Positions 1 to 10,400 are shown, counted from the stretch's first letter. The stretch is 24,963 bases of DNA from an uncultured Flavobacteriales bacterium (GCA_946478675.1 CAMLEF010000022.1:1-24963), one strand, 5' to 3'. Notes: a model not told the origin generated them from the letters alone. Translations and numbers: made by a program.

Positions 1-1
1 C

Positions 2-1291
2 ATGTTCTACACCGTGGCGATCGATCATGCAGGAACGAATGATATTGTCGTCGGCGGCGCGCAGGATAACGGCAGCTGGTGGACGAACACGACGAACTTA
101 CAAACGCCGTGGGTGACGCCCCGCAGTGGTGACGGTTCTTATTGCGCGATCGCGGATAACCTGAGCAATTATTATTTCTCCATCCAGAATGGAAAAATGA
201 TGAAGGCCACGCTCGACGGTTCGGGCAACGTGACCAGCTTCGCGCGCATCGATCCCATCGGCGGCACCGGTTACCAGTTCATCAACCCCTTTGTGCTCGA
301 TCCGAACAACAACGACATCATGTATCTCGCCGGCGGAAAATACCTCTGGCGCAACAGCAGTCTCGCAGGCATCCCGATGGCCGGCAACTGGGATTCCATC
401 AGCACGAACTGGACGAAATGGAACGATTCCGTGCCGACTGCCAACGTGAAGATCACCGCGCTGCATTGCTGCAAAACACCGGCGAACCGCGTGTATTACG
501 GCACCGACAAAAAACGCATCTACCGTGTCGACAATGCGAACAGCGGAACACCGACGCCCGTGGATATTACCGGCACGACGTTGCCTTCTGCGGGATTCGT
601 CAGCTGCATCACGGCCGATCCAACGGACGGCAACAAGATCGTGGTCTGCTATTCGAATTACGCAACGTACAGCATTTTCAATTCGAACGACGGCGGCGTT
701 ACCTGGAACAAATGCGCGGGCAATCTCGAGCAGAACAGCACCGGCAGCGGCAACGGTCCGTCGGTGCGCTGGATTTCCATTCTGCCGGTGAGCGACGGCA
801 CGATCTACCTCGCTTCGACGAGCACGGGATTGTATGCGACCGATACGCTGAACGGCACCAGCACCATCTGGGTGAAGCAGGCGTCGAACACGATCGGCTC
901 GATGGTGTGTGACATGACGGACGTACGCACGACGGACGGCCTTGTAGTAGTGGCGACGCACGCAGGCGGCATGTACTCGACGCATCTCACGAGCGTGAAC
1001 GACATCGTGACGGTACACGATCCGGGAATGCTGGCTTCACTGGAGACGAACGTTTATCCGAATCCTGCGAGCGAGCAGCTCAACATCGGCTATTCACTGG
1101 ATAAAGCTGCTGACGTGGAAATTATTCTCCTCGACGAGCTGGGCCGCCCGGTGCGCAATGTGAGCCGCGGTAAACTTTCGCAAGGGAAATATTCCGAGCA
1201 GCTGAACATTTCCGATCTCGCGGCGGGACTGTATTACGTGCGGCTGCAGGCGGGAGAAATAACCGAGACGAAGCCGGTCGTTATTCAATGA
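2..1291 (+). CDS. T9SS-secreted BNR/VPS10-like propeller protein, C-terminal part (5' truncated by window edge)
   Basis: The reading frame is open from the first bases, so this is the last 429 residues of a longer protein and the methionine at base 2 is probably internal. Near the visible N-terminus is Gly-Gly-Ala-Gln-Asp-Asn-Gly (residues 18-24), the GGxQDNG signature of secreted sialidase/VPS10-like beta-propellers in Bacteroidota. It is followed by blade-like segments such as NSNDGGVTWNKC, an Asp-box-like BNR motif. From about residue 347 the sequence becomes a type A T9SS sorting domain: VYPNPASEQLNI, then a DELGRPV segment, LAAGLYYVRL and a final VVIQ. Expected fate is Sec export, then outer-membrane translocation by T9SS with removal of the tail. 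Substrate is unknown; the missing N-terminus could carry a catalytic domain. A hairpin terminator follows the stop. Confidence 0.85.
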   Translation: MFYTVAIDHAGTNDIVVGGAQDNGSWWTNTTNLQTPWVTPRSGDGSYCAIADNLSNYYFSIQNGKMMKATLDGSGNVTSFARIDPIGGTGYQFINPFVLDPNNNDIMYLAGGKYLWRNSSLAGIPMAGNWDSISTNWTKWNDSVPTANVKITALHCCKTPANRVYYGTDKKRIYRVDNANSGTPTPVDITGTTLPSAGFVSCITADPTDGNKIVVCYSNYATYSIFNSNDGGVTWNKCAGNLEQNSTGSGNGPSVRWISILPVSDGTIYLASTSTGLYATDTLNGTSTIWVKQASNTIGSMVCDMTDVRTTDGLVVVATHAGGMYSTHLTSVNDIVTVHDPGMLASLETNVYPNPASEQLNIGYSLDKAADVEIILLDELGRPVRNVSRGKLSQGKYSEQLNISDLAAGLYYVRLQAGEITETKPVVIQ

Positions 1292-1308
1292 TTCAACAAT
1301 TCAATTTT

Positions 1309-1353
1309 CAAAGATTCTTTTGCAGGAAGCATTCACCTGCCAAAGAATCTTTG
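1309..1353 (+). terminator. Hairpin downstream of the T9SS propeller gene
   Basis: Two 18-nt arms (1309-1326 and 1336-1353) are complementary at 17 of 18 positions around a 9-nt loop. It starts 18 nt after the stop codon. No long T-tract follows, so termination is inferred from placement and stem strength. Confidence 0.55.
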
Positions 1354-1384
1354 AATCTTTGATGCCTGAATTTATCACCCGCTT

Positions 1385-1969
1385 ATGACGTTCAACGACC
1401 TGCTCAATTGGGTCATCATTCCTTTACTGATCTTTTGCTCGCGACTGAGCGACGTGACGCTGGCCACGCTGCGGAATATTTTTATTCATAAAGGTTTCCG
1501 CAACATCGTTCCCTTCATCGGTTTTTTCGAAGTGCTGATTTGGCTCATCGCGATGAAGCAGGTGATGAACCACGTCGACAACTGGGTCGCTTACCTCGCG
1601 TGGGCGGGCGGTTTCGCAACGGGCACGTACGTCGGCATGCGCATCGAAGAGCGGCTGGCGCTCGGCATGCAGGTGATCCGCATCATCACCACGCAGGAGC
1701 ACAGCGAAAACCTCATCAACGCGTTGAAGAATTCCAATCACGGCGTTACGGTCGTCGATGCACACGGCGCGGTCGGGCCGGTGAAGATGATCTTCTCCAT
1801 CGTGCAGCGCAAAAGCCTGAAGAGTGTGGTCGCGCTGATCGAAGAGCTGCAGCCGAACGCGTTCTATTCGGTCGAAGACGTGCGCAATGCGCATCTCGGC
1901 GTGTTCCGTCCCGGCGAGAAAAAACTGTCGATTGTGCGGATTTTATTCCCCGACCGCAAAGGCAAATAA
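1385..1969 (+). CDS. DUF2179/UPF0316 family membrane protein
   Basis: The 194-residue product has three hydrophobic segments in its first ~85 residues (starting LLNWVIIPLLIFCSRLSDVT, then a segment around FFEVLIWLIAMKQV and one around YLAWAGGFATGTYVG). A soluble C-terminal half follows, with a DUF2179-type alpha/beta domain (region ending SVEDVRNAHLGVF). This order and length match the UPF0316 family (DUF5698 membrane part plus DUF2179). In this family the C-terminal domain probably binds a small ligand, but the function is not established. The ATG at 1385 gives the family-typical N-terminus just before the first helix. It stands between a terminator and a 106-nt gap, so it may be transcribed alone. 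Confidence 0.85.
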   Translation: MTFNDLLNWVIIPLLIFCSRLSDVTLATLRNIFIHKGFRNIVPFIGFFEVLIWLIAMKQVMNHVDNWVAYLAWAGGFATGTYVGMRIEERLALGMQVIRIITTQEHSENLINALKNSNHGVTVVDAHGAVGPVKMIFSIVQRKSLKSVVALIEELQPNAFYSVEDVRNAHLGVFRPGEKKLSIVRILFPDRKGK

Positions 1970-2075
1970 GCCCGGCTGTTTTCCTATTGAATTTCTAAAC
2001 CGCACTGCCGCAAACGCATTGGCAGCGAACGCTCATCGCGGAGCAGAATTTGCCGTTCCGGGAGAAAAACCCGCT

Positions 2076-2504
2076 ATGAAAAGCAAGCAACAGGCAGGCC
2101 TCTGGCTCGACCATACCCTCGCGTATTTCGTGCACCGGACGCCGGATGGCGATTACAAATCGAAAACGATCAAATCGGAATACAAGAATCCGCCCATCGA
2201 AGATCCGTTCTCCGTGCAATCCGTCGCCGGCGATTTGCACCGTTCGGCGAACGAATACGGCACACACACGAAAGAGATCGGCAAGCTGCACGAATATTTT
2301 ACGCAGCTGAAAGAAATGCTGCTCGCGTACGATGAAATTCTTCTCGCCGGGCCGGGAACGACGAAACGCGAATTCCAGAATTTCCTGAAGGAAGACAAAC
2401 ACTTCGAATCGAAAATGATCTCGCTCGAAAATGCCGACCACATGGAGGAAGAGCAGGTCAAACGTTTCGTGAAGAATTTCTTCGAGATGGAAGGAACAGT
2501 GTGA
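2076..2504 (+). CDS. Small eRF1/Pelota-like 'translational machinery' protein
   Basis: The 142-aa product starts at the ATG at 2076, which has a GGAG 12 nt upstream. The frame is open further upstream, but that extension is Cys/Ala/Arg-rich and unlike a protein N-terminus. Two motifs stand out: LWLDHTLAYFV at residues 9-19, and LLAGPGTTKREF at residues 89-100. The second corresponds to the GPG(x)TKxxF strand-turn of eRF1/Dom34 (Pelota) domains. The same pair of motifs (VWIDHxxA near the start, then AGPGxxKxxF) marks the short bacterial proteins annotated 'translational machinery protein', related to stand-alone bacterial eRF1-like (baeRF) domains. A role at the ribosome, such as rescue or hibernation, is inferred from the fold family only. 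The GGQ hydrolysis motif is absent. The stop directly abuts the stop of the convergent gene. Confidence 0.6.
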   Translation: MKSKQQAGLWLDHTLAYFVHRTPDGDYKSKTIKSEYKNPPIEDPFSVQSVAGDLHRSANEYGTHTKEIGKLHEYFTQLKEMLLAYDEILLAGPGTTKREFQNFLKEDKHFESKMISLENADHMEEEQVKRFVKNFFEMEGTV

Positions 2505-3152
2505 TCACTGCGTCGCGGTATCGGAGGGAATGAGACACTTCGGCACCGACCATATCTTCTCGTACGCTTTCGGATCGATGACTTGCCCGTCGCAGGTGAG
2601 CGCTCTCCCCGCTTTGTCTTTTTTCACGATGACGAGCTGCCCGTTTTTCGCAGCGGCCAGCACACTTTCCAGCAACGTTGCTTTCGTGGATGCTGTATCC
2701 GAACGGAATTTTTCCCCAATGGAAATTCCGGAAATATTGTTCTGCAAATCCATCACGCAAGCCATCGAATCCGCACGCGCGTCCTCTTCCAGCTTTCCTT
2801 TTTTCCAGTCGCGGTAATTTCCTTTTTCGTGCGCAACACCGAGCTTCTTCGCTTTGCGCGGAGAAATCTCCTGTACGAGCAGCGCCATCCAGTACGCATG
2901 ACGAAACGCATCGAGCTGTCCGCCGTTGCCGTCCTTCAAAACGTTGTTCTTCTCCAGCGAATCGGTAGCAGCCCGCGTGAGTTGCGTGCAGCGCCAGGCT
3001 TTTTTCGCGGCGAACGGATGGAAGAGCACCCAGCGTTTTTCGGGAGAAGAAAGCTGATGAAATTGATGGATATGCGATTGCGAAAGCAGCATTAACGGGA
3101 ACAGCAACGCTATCACCAAAACTCCCACTGTAGAAACCTTTTCCCGCTTCAT
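2505..3152 (-). CDS. DUF6973 domain-containing exported/anchored protein
   Basis: I chose the ATG at 3152 (215 aa) because it begins MKREKVSTVGVLVIALLFPL, a basic N-terminus plus hydrophobic core fitting a signal peptide or anchor. The longer frame to 3260 has no such organisation. The conserved core is DAFRHAYW (81-88), AHE (107-109) and MDLQNNISG (134-142). These His/Asp/Glu/Asn clusters are typical of DUF6973 proteins of Bacteroidota, whose function is unknown; their spacing suggests a metal-binding active site (inference). Expected location is the periplasm or the periplasmic face of the inner membrane. A TATCTTTC element, near the Bacteroidota -7 consensus, lies only 5 nt before the ATG. 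Confidence 0.7.
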   Translation of the reverse strand: MKREKVSTVGVLVIALLFPLMLLSQSHIHQFHQLSSPEKRWVLFHPFAAKKAWRCTQLTRAATDSLEKNNVLKDGNGGQLDAFRHAYWMALLVQEISPRKAKKLGVAHEKGNYRDWKKGKLEEDARADSMACVMDLQNNISGISIGEKFRSDTASTKATLLESVLAAAKNGQLVIVKKDKAGRALTCDGQVIDPKAYEKIWSVPKCLIPSDTATQ

Positions 3153-3157
3153 GCCCC

Positions 3158-3165
3158 GAAAGATA
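3158..3165 (-). promoter_or_regulatory. Candidate Bacteroidota -7 element for the DUF6973 gene
   Basis: On the minus strand this reads TATCTTTC, matching TAnnTTTG at all but the last base. It ends 5 nt before the ATG, which would make the transcript almost leaderless. Confidence 0.35.
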
Positions 3166-3293
3166 AGCCGGCGACACCATAACAGCAGATGACATCCCGG
3201 CAGATTCATGCAAAATAAAATGAGGCTCAGCACGTTATGTTTATGGCACAGATTTAGCAACTACCCCGGTACACAGACACAACACATTGAGCC

Positions 3294-3521
3294 ATGGACA
3301 GACACAACATACACGGAGTCTTCGATCGCGTCAGCAACAGCATTGCTTCGAGCAATTCCCTGCTGCAGCTCGAGACCGCAGAAAGATTGGTGGAACTGTT
3401 CCGCCGTCAGAATAGTTACCCGGAGTTAAGTGAAAAGCTCGACGCGCTCTTCCTCCAGAAAGCCGGCGCGCTCCACTACTTCGAATGGAAACAGTTCAGG
3501 GATTTCGGCGCCGCCGCCTGA
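3294..3521 (+). CDS. Small hypothetical protein (75 aa)
   Basis: I do not recognise this family. The ATG at 3294 opens a 75-codon frame with a plausible globular, mostly helical composition (LLQLETAERLVELFRR, YPELSEKLDALFLQKA, HYFEWKQFRDF). There is no signal peptide, membrane segment or Cys cluster, so it is predicted cytoplasmic. Support for it being real: it lies on its own between a divergent gene and a good T-tailed terminator that starts 32 nt after its stop, and codon use resembles the neighbours. A weak TATGTTTA element at 3236-3243 could be its -7 box. Confidence 0.5.
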   Translation: MDRHNIHGVFDRVSNSIASSNSLLQLETAERLVELFRRQNSYPELSEKLDALFLQKAGALHYFEWKQFRDFGAAA

Positions 3522-3552
3522 GTTGATTAGTTTGGTTAAAACAAGGTGAAAG

Positions 3553-3584
3553 AAGTCTCTGTAACAGGAGGCTTTTTTCTTTTT
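3553..3584 (+). terminator. Intrinsic terminator after the 75-aa gene
   Basis: The left arm AAGTCTCTG and right arm CAGGAGGCTT pair around a TAA loop, with one bulged G and two G-U pairs. A T-rich run (TTTTTTCTTTTT) follows at once. Confidence 0.7.
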
Positions 3585-3650
3585 CAGAATATTCCGGCAA
3601 TGAAGGAAGCGTAAGCAGCTTTGATGGGAATGTCGCCGGTCAAAAAGGTT

Positions 3651-3694
3651 GTCGGTTGTCGGTCATTGCATGAAACCGACGACCGACAACCGAC
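3651..3694. repeat. GTCGGTTGTCGGTC inverted repeat (likely terminator of the convergent TPR gene)
   Basis: The 14-nt arms 3651-3664 and 3681-3694 are perfectly complementary around a 16-nt loop. The surrounding bases (3647-3712) are built from further CCGAC/GTCGG units. It lies just past the stop of the minus-strand TPR gene, so it may act as its terminator or mRNA 3'-end stabiliser. Confidence 0.65.
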
Positions 3695-3713
3695 CGACTG
3701 GCCAACCGACCGT

Positions 3714-4565
3714 CTAGTGCTGAAAATTGTCCTCCTTCGGAATATTCTGTCGCTTGCGCTCGGCGTCGGCTAAGCCGGAATAGTATTTGAATTTTGCGGT
3801 GTCGCCTTTGCGTTTGAAATAATCTGTGAGGAAAACGAGGCGCTCGAGGTTGCGCGGGGCGAGTTTCGCTGCGGTTTCCATGACGGCGACGGCGTGAACC
3901 GTATCGTTGTATTGCAGATAAATATCCGCCATCGTGTTCAGCGGCAATTCGGAGGTGCTGTTATAGCGCGCAGCGGTTCGCAGCAATCCCAGCGCGGAAG
4001 CCGTATCCTTCGTCTCCATGTAAATGCGGCTCAGCTCCTGGTAGCTCTGCACGTGCGACGAATCCGCGCGGATGCCCTGGCGAAACGCGTAGATCGCCGA
4101 ATCGCGCAGGCCGAGATTGTCGTACGCTTTGCCGAGGCTCAGCCATCCCGCAGTGTAATTATTATTCAGCCGCACCGACTCTTTGTAATACGGGATCGAC
4201 TCGCGCACCTGTCCCTGGAAATAGTACGTGGTGCCGAGACCGTTCCAGGCGGGATAATACGTTTTATCGAAGCCGATGGCGGTGCGGTAGTGGAAACGCG
4301 CCTGCGCAAAAAGGTTCTGCGATTCGCCGGCTTTTTGTTTCGCGAGATGCACGCCCTCGTCGTAATCCGTGCGCTGCGATTCGTAACGCGCCTGCATCGC
4401 ATCCATCGACAGCAGTGAAGCGCGGAACATATGATCGCGGATGGAATCGTTGTTCGCTTTGATGCGCGCGATGGAATCTTTGCGGACTGCATCGGAGCGG
4501 GATAAGGCATTTTGCGCGCGGAGCGAAGAAGCGCACAACAGCAGGAGCAGGAAAATGTTCTTCAT
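3714..4565 (-). CDS. Periplasmic TPR-repeat protein
   Basis: The ATG at 4565 gives 283 aa starting with a clear signal peptide, MKNIFLLLLLCASSLRAQ; an upstream TTG in frame would precede it with non-signal sequence. After a charged N-terminal helix the protein contains TPR units, including one around YYPAWNGLGTTYYFQG, RESIPYYKESVRLNNNYTAG, and one around AGWLSLGKAYDNLGLRDSAI. Such proteins act as protein-interaction scaffolds in the envelope; the partner is unknown. It is the second gene of a tandem pair, 31 nt downstream of the lipoprotein gene at 4597-5364. Closely similar motifs in the same order in both indicate a local duplication. Despite the short gap it has its own candidate -7 element (TACTTTTG), so it may be expressed separately. 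Confidence 0.85.
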   Translation of the reverse strand: MKNIFLLLLLCASSLRAQNALSRSDAVRKDSIARIKANNDSIRDHMFRASLLSMDAMQARYESQRTDYDEGVHLAKQKAGESQNLFAQARFHYRTAIGFDKTYYPAWNGLGTTYYFQGQVRESIPYYKESVRLNNNYTAGWLSLGKAYDNLGLRDSAIYAFRQGIRADSSHVQSYQELSRIYMETKDTASALGLLRTAARYNSTSELPLNTMADIYLQYNDTVHAVAVMETAAKLAPRNLERLVFLTDYFKRKGDTAKFKYYSGLADAERKRQNIPKEDNFQH

Positions 4566-4580
4566 GAAGGATGTAAAGCG

Positions 4581-4588
4581 CAAAAGTA
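4581..4588 (-). promoter_or_regulatory. Bacteroidota -7 element (TACTTTTG) for the second TPR gene
   Basis: The minus strand reads TACTTTTG, an exact match to TAnnTTTG, in the 31-nt gap between the two TPR genes. It ends 15 nt before the ATG at 4565. No convincing -33 TTG is seen at the usual distance, which would lie within the upstream gene. Confidence 0.5.
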
Positions 4589-4596
4589 AGACCAAA

Positions 4597-5364
4597 TTAT
4601 TTCATGCCTTTCCGCTTCATCTCCTCGAGCCGGTGCAGGTAGTAATTGTATTTCGTGCTGTCGTTGTGCTGCCGGAAATACAGCGAGAGATTATAAAGCC
4701 GCGTCGTATTCTCCGGGCGGAGTTTCGCTGCCGTTTCGAGCGCGCTGATGGCGTTGGCGGTATCCTGCATGCGGAAATAGATCGCCGACATTTCATTCCA
4801 CGGCACATCCGAATCGGGCTTGTGCTTCGCGGCGAGCTGCAGGATTTCCATCGCGTGATCGGCTTTCAATTCCTTCAGCATCGTGAGGCGGCTGAGCTGC
4901 GCGTAAGCGGGCACGTACGACGAATCCGCGCGGATGCATCCGGAAAATGCGTTGATCGCCGAATCCTGCAATTTCAATTGGTCGTACACCATGCCGAGGT
5001 TGAACCAGGCTTCCTTGTAACCCGGGTTCAGCTGCAGCGCCTTTTTGTAATACGGCACCGACTCGCGGAATTTTCCCGAGAAATAATACGTCGTGCCGAT
5101 GTAGCTGTACGTTTTGAAATTCTGCGGATCCAGCTGCAGCGCCTTGAGGTAAAGATCTCGCGCATCGCCGAACAGCAGCACCGAACGGCTATCGTCGGAA
5201 AGCGAATCTTCCTTTTGATTCTTGCGTTCTTCCATGCCCTGCCGCACGAGCTTGCCCGCTTCCGTCATGAGCAGGTTCGCCGAATCGGCTTTCGACATCG
5301 TCTTCACGTCGCCGCCGCAGGCCGTCAGCAGAAAAAAAGGGATGAGGATAAAAAGCAGTCGCAT
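4597..5364 (-). CDS. TPR-repeat lipoprotein
   Basis: This 255-aa product opens MRLLFILIPFFLLTACGG. The LTAC lipobox puts the lipidated cysteine at residue 16, so it should be a signal peptidase II lipoprotein. No acidic surface-export signal follows the cysteine, suggesting the periplasmic face (inference). A low-complexity Ser/Asp/Glu/Lys stretch leads into about four TPR units (around TYSYIGTTYYFSGKFRES, AWFNLGMVYDQLKLQDSAI, YAQLSRLTMLKEL, WNEMSAIYFRMQDTANAISA). It is the paralogue of the next gene: both share GTTYYF-G--RES-PYYK, YD-L-L-DSAI-AF and IRADSS-V--Y--LSR. The proteins differ mainly in membrane attachment. A TTCCTTTG element at 5393-5400 is a possible -7 box. Confidence 0.87.
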   Translation of the reverse strand: MRLLFILIPFFLLTACGGDVKTMSKADSANLLMTEAGKLVRQGMEERKNQKEDSLSDDSRSVLLFGDARDLYLKALQLDPQNFKTYSYIGTTYYFSGKFRESVPYYKKALQLNPGYKEAWFNLGMVYDQLKLQDSAINAFSGCIRADSSYVPAYAQLSRLTMLKELKADHAMEILQLAAKHKPDSDVPWNEMSAIYFRMQDTANAISALETAAKLRPENTTRLYNLSLYFRQHNDSTKYNYYLHRLEEMKRKGMK

Positions 5365-5410
5365 CGTTTCTCTCTATAATCCGTGGTGAAGGCAAAGGAA
5401 CAGAAAATCA

Positions 5411-5440
5411 GCCGCAGATTGCGCAGATCACCGCAGATTG
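5411..5440. repeat. CCGCAGATTGCGCAGATCACCGCAGATT-type short repeat
   Basis: The unit CGCAGAT occurs three times in 30 nt (GCCGCAGATTG, CGCAGATCA, CCGCAGATTG). This phase resembles dispersed intergenic repeats often seen in Bacteroidota genomes. No coding potential. Confidence 0.5.
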
Positions 5441-5452
5441 CATTCCGGGCAG

Positions 5453-5536
5453 GCCCGCCTCTTTCAAAGTCGGGCAGGGATAGCAGTGGAAAGCCCGCAG
5501 TCCGGAGGACGAGGACTTGGAACGGATAGCCCGGTG
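5453..5536 (+). ncRNA. Flavo-1-like structured RNA candidate
   Basis: The stretch contains the phrases GGGATAGCAGTGGAAAGCCC, GAGGACTTGGAACGGATAG and CCCGG, which I recognise as the conserved core of an intergenic RNA recurrent in Bacteroidota, most likely the Flavo-1 motif of Rfam. CGGGC at 5471-5475 can pair with GCCCG at 5529-5533 to close the structure, or alternatively with GCCCG at 5453-5457. AGTCC/GGACT or GTCC/GGAC can form an inner hairpin. The orientation shown is the one in which I know the motif. It lies about 180 nt upstream of the ABC-F gene with that gene's promoter in between, so it looks like an independent transcript rather than a leader. The Rfam assignment is from memory. 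Confidence 0.45.
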
Positions 5537-5603
5537 CGCAGCAGCCCGCCAAAACCTTTGAATTTCAGTATTCCTGATCTTGCTTTTCCGAACGACTTTA
5601 TTC

Positions 5604-7348
<1,745 letters not shown>

Positions 7349-7358
7349 TTATTTTTTC

Positions 7359-7429
7359 GCCGCAGAGGCGCAGGGAACGCAGAGAAAAAAACTCCGCGAC
7401 CTCTGCGCCTCTGCGGCTTTTTATTTTCG
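7359..7429 (+). terminator. Terminator built from a GCCGCAGAGGCGCAG inverted repeat
   Basis: Perfect 15-nt arms at 7359-7373 and 7403-7417 are followed by TTTTTATTTT, forming a strong terminator for the ABC-F gene. The loop contains GAACGCAGAGAAAAAAA. It also lies just past the stop of the convergent phosphatase gene, though without a T-tract on that strand. The left half resembles 24858-24890. Confidence 0.75.
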
Positions 7430-7433
7430 TTGA

Positions 7434-10400
7434 TCAGAACCGGAATCCCATCACGAGCACGTCATCCACCTGCTCGTTCTCGCCTTTCCATTCGAGGAAT
7501 TTCGTTTCGAGGTGCTTGTACTGCTCGGGCATGCCGAGGCGCTGCATTTCCACGAGCGTTTCCTTGAAGCGCGTATAGAGATATTTCTTGCCTTTCACGC
7601 CGCCGAACTGGTCGGGATAACCGTCGCTGAAAATGTAGACGAGGTCGCCGTCGTTCAGCGTGATCGTTTTTTCCGTGAACGGTTTGATCTCGTCGCCGTA
7701 GACGCCGATCGGCTGCTTGTTGCTTTTGAATTCGTGCAGTTCGCCGTTGGAGATGAGATAAAGCGGGTTGTTCGCGCCGGAGAACGTGAGCGTGCGGCTC
7801 GTTTTGTTGAAGCAGCACAGCACCATGTCCATGCCGTCTTTGCTTTCCGCATCGGCGCCCGTCTGCCGCAGCGCCATGATGAGCTTGTCGCGCAGCAAAT
7901 TCAGGATCTGCGCCGTCGACGTGAGCTGCGTTTCGTTCATGATCTCGTGCAGCAGTGAATTGCCGATGATGCTCATGAACGCGCCCGGAACGCCGTGGCC
8001 CGTGCAGTCGACCGCTGCGAAGAAAACATTGTCGCCTTTCGGGTAATACCAGTAGAAGTCGCCGCTCACCACGTCGCGCGGACGGAAGAAAATAAAATGA
8101 TCCGGCAGCTCCTTGCGAACCTCCTGCTCCAGCGGAAGTATTGCCTGCTGGATCCGTTTCGCGTAGTTGATGGAATCTTTGATGTCGGTGTACGCGACGG
8201 AAAGCTGGTCGTTGGCCACGCGCAATTCCTGCGTACGCTCCTGCACTTTGTCCTCGAGCACTTTTTTCTCTTTCTGCAGTCGCGCCGTTCTCCAGCGGAT
8301 GAAAACGAAAATCGATCCTGCAGCGACGAGCGCCAGCAGCGAGTAGAACCACCACGTTTGCCAGAACGGCGGGTTGATCGCGAACGAATACGAGAGGATT
8401 TCTTTGCTCCAGAAGCCGTCGCGGTTGATCGCTTTGACTTTGAAAACGTAATTCTTCCCGGGAGGAATGTTCGTGTACACCGCCGAAGTCGTAGTCGTCA
8501 GCGGCGACCAATCCGCATCGAGCCCTTCGAGCATGAACTGGTACTTCACGTTATCCGTCGTGAGCGCCTGGAAATCGAACGTGAGGTGATTGTCCTTCCA
8601 CGAAAACTCCGGCTTCACCGGCAAACCTGTTCGCGGATCGACGCCGAATCCCATTTTCGTCCAGTCGGCGGGCTGGTAAAAAAGTCGCAGCGCAGTCAGC
8701 TCGAGGCGCGGCGGGTTGTCGTTGATGTAATCGTATTTCTGCTGGTAGCGGATGAGACCTTCGTTCGTTCCCATCCAGATCACGTTGCCGTTATCGATGA
8801 ACAGCGCGTTCTGGCTGATCTCCGTTCCGCGCAAGCCGTCGTTCTCGCCGAAGAAACGCGCCATTGTCATCGCAAAATCTTTTCCGAACGAAATGCGGTT
8901 GACGCCTTTGTCGGTTCCCACCCACAAGCGGTTTTTATCATCCGTCAGCAGCGCGTAAACGAGATCGGAGCAAATGCCTTCGCGCGCGGAAATGTTGACG
9001 AAACGTTTTCCGTCGTAACAGGAAATGCCGTTATCGTTCGTGCCGAAGAAAATATTTCCGAGCTGATCGCCGGTGATGCACCAGACGGAATTATCGCCGA
9101 GCCCTTCCTTCTCCGTGAAATACGTGAACTGCCGCTCGTGCGAAATTTTGACGACACCGCCCTGCAGCGTTCCGACCCAGATGTTGCCGCGGCGGTCTTC
9201 GTAAACGGTGAGCACGTTGTTCGTCGGCAGGCCGGTGCTGTCGGTGTACTGCACGGATTTTTCATCGGGAGAAATGCAGATCAGTCCTGCGCCGTAACAC
9301 GCCAGCCAGAGATTGCCGTCGCGGTCGCGGATGATGCGCGGCACCGTTTTCACCACGGCGTTTCCGATGTTCGAGAACGCTTTGTATTTCTTCCATTTGC
9401 CGCCGGCATTTTCCAGCACGACAATGCCGCTTTCGTTATTATCGCAGCCGACCCAGACGCGGCCGTTGTTGTCTTCGCAGAACGTGATCACCACCTGCTC
9501 GTTCAGCTCGGGAATATCGAGCGGCATCACGCGGTTGCTGTCGAGCAGCGCTACGCCTCCGCCGGACATGCCGATGAATTTATCGCCTTTGCTGTCGGTG
9601 AAAAATGCGGTGACGTTTTTTCGCGTGAGGCCTTCTTTATCCGCATACGTCACTACCGCTTCATTCCGGAAAAGGCAAACGCCCGCAGTCGTACCGACCC
9701 AGATATTTCCGTCGCGATCTTCCGCCAGTGAAAGAATGGAATTCGAAGGCAGGCCGTGCTTCTCCGTAAAGAGCATCGGGTCGTGATCGTTGTATTTGTA
9801 CAGTCCCTGTTTGCCGGCGATCCAGAAATTTCCGTGGCGGTCTTCGATGATGCCCGAGATCAAATCGCCTTCGATCTCCGCGATCGGCAGGTGATGGATG
9901 CTGTAATCTTTCTCGATGATGTCGATGCCTTTGCTGGTAGAACCGAGCCAGGTGCGGCCTTTCGTATCGGTGTAAACGCTGTAGTACGAGCTCGCGGTGA
10001 GCCCGTCGGCGGAAGAATAGTTGGTGAAATTTTTTCCGTCGTAACGGTAAATGCCTTTGCCGCGTGTGCCGAACCAGAGGTTGCCGGAATTGCCGGGAGC
10101 GCCTTTGAGAAATTTATCCGTCTGCAGGCCGGTTGCGCTGGAAAACACCTGGAACTTTTTCGCTTTGCTGTCGAATTTCGCAATGCCGCCACCGAACGTG
10201 GTGATCCACATATCGCCGGCCTCGTCGGGGAAAATCGCGTAAACCGTATTGTTCGGCAAACCGGACGAGTCGTTGTAAACGGTGAACTTCATGCCGTCGT
10301 ACAGCGCCACGCCGAAGCCGTAGGTGCCGATCCAGATGTTGCCGCTTTTGTCTTCGTTAATGGTGGTGATGTCGTTGCCCGGCAGCCCGTCTTTTTCGGT

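Noticed and set aside
98..1018. 306-codon open frame on the minus strand
   Set aside because: Antisense to the T9SS propeller gene; the Arg/His/Val-rich product has no recognisable motif.
3208..3429. 73-codon frame overlapping the 75-aa gene
   Set aside because: Cys/Thr/Arg-rich, with no motif, in a different frame from the more plausible 3294 gene.
7995..9731. 578-codon open frame antisense to the phosphatase sensor
   Set aside because: Exact antisense of a confidently assigned gene. The Arg/His/Val/Ala-rich product has no domain and arises from codon bias in a GC-rich gene.
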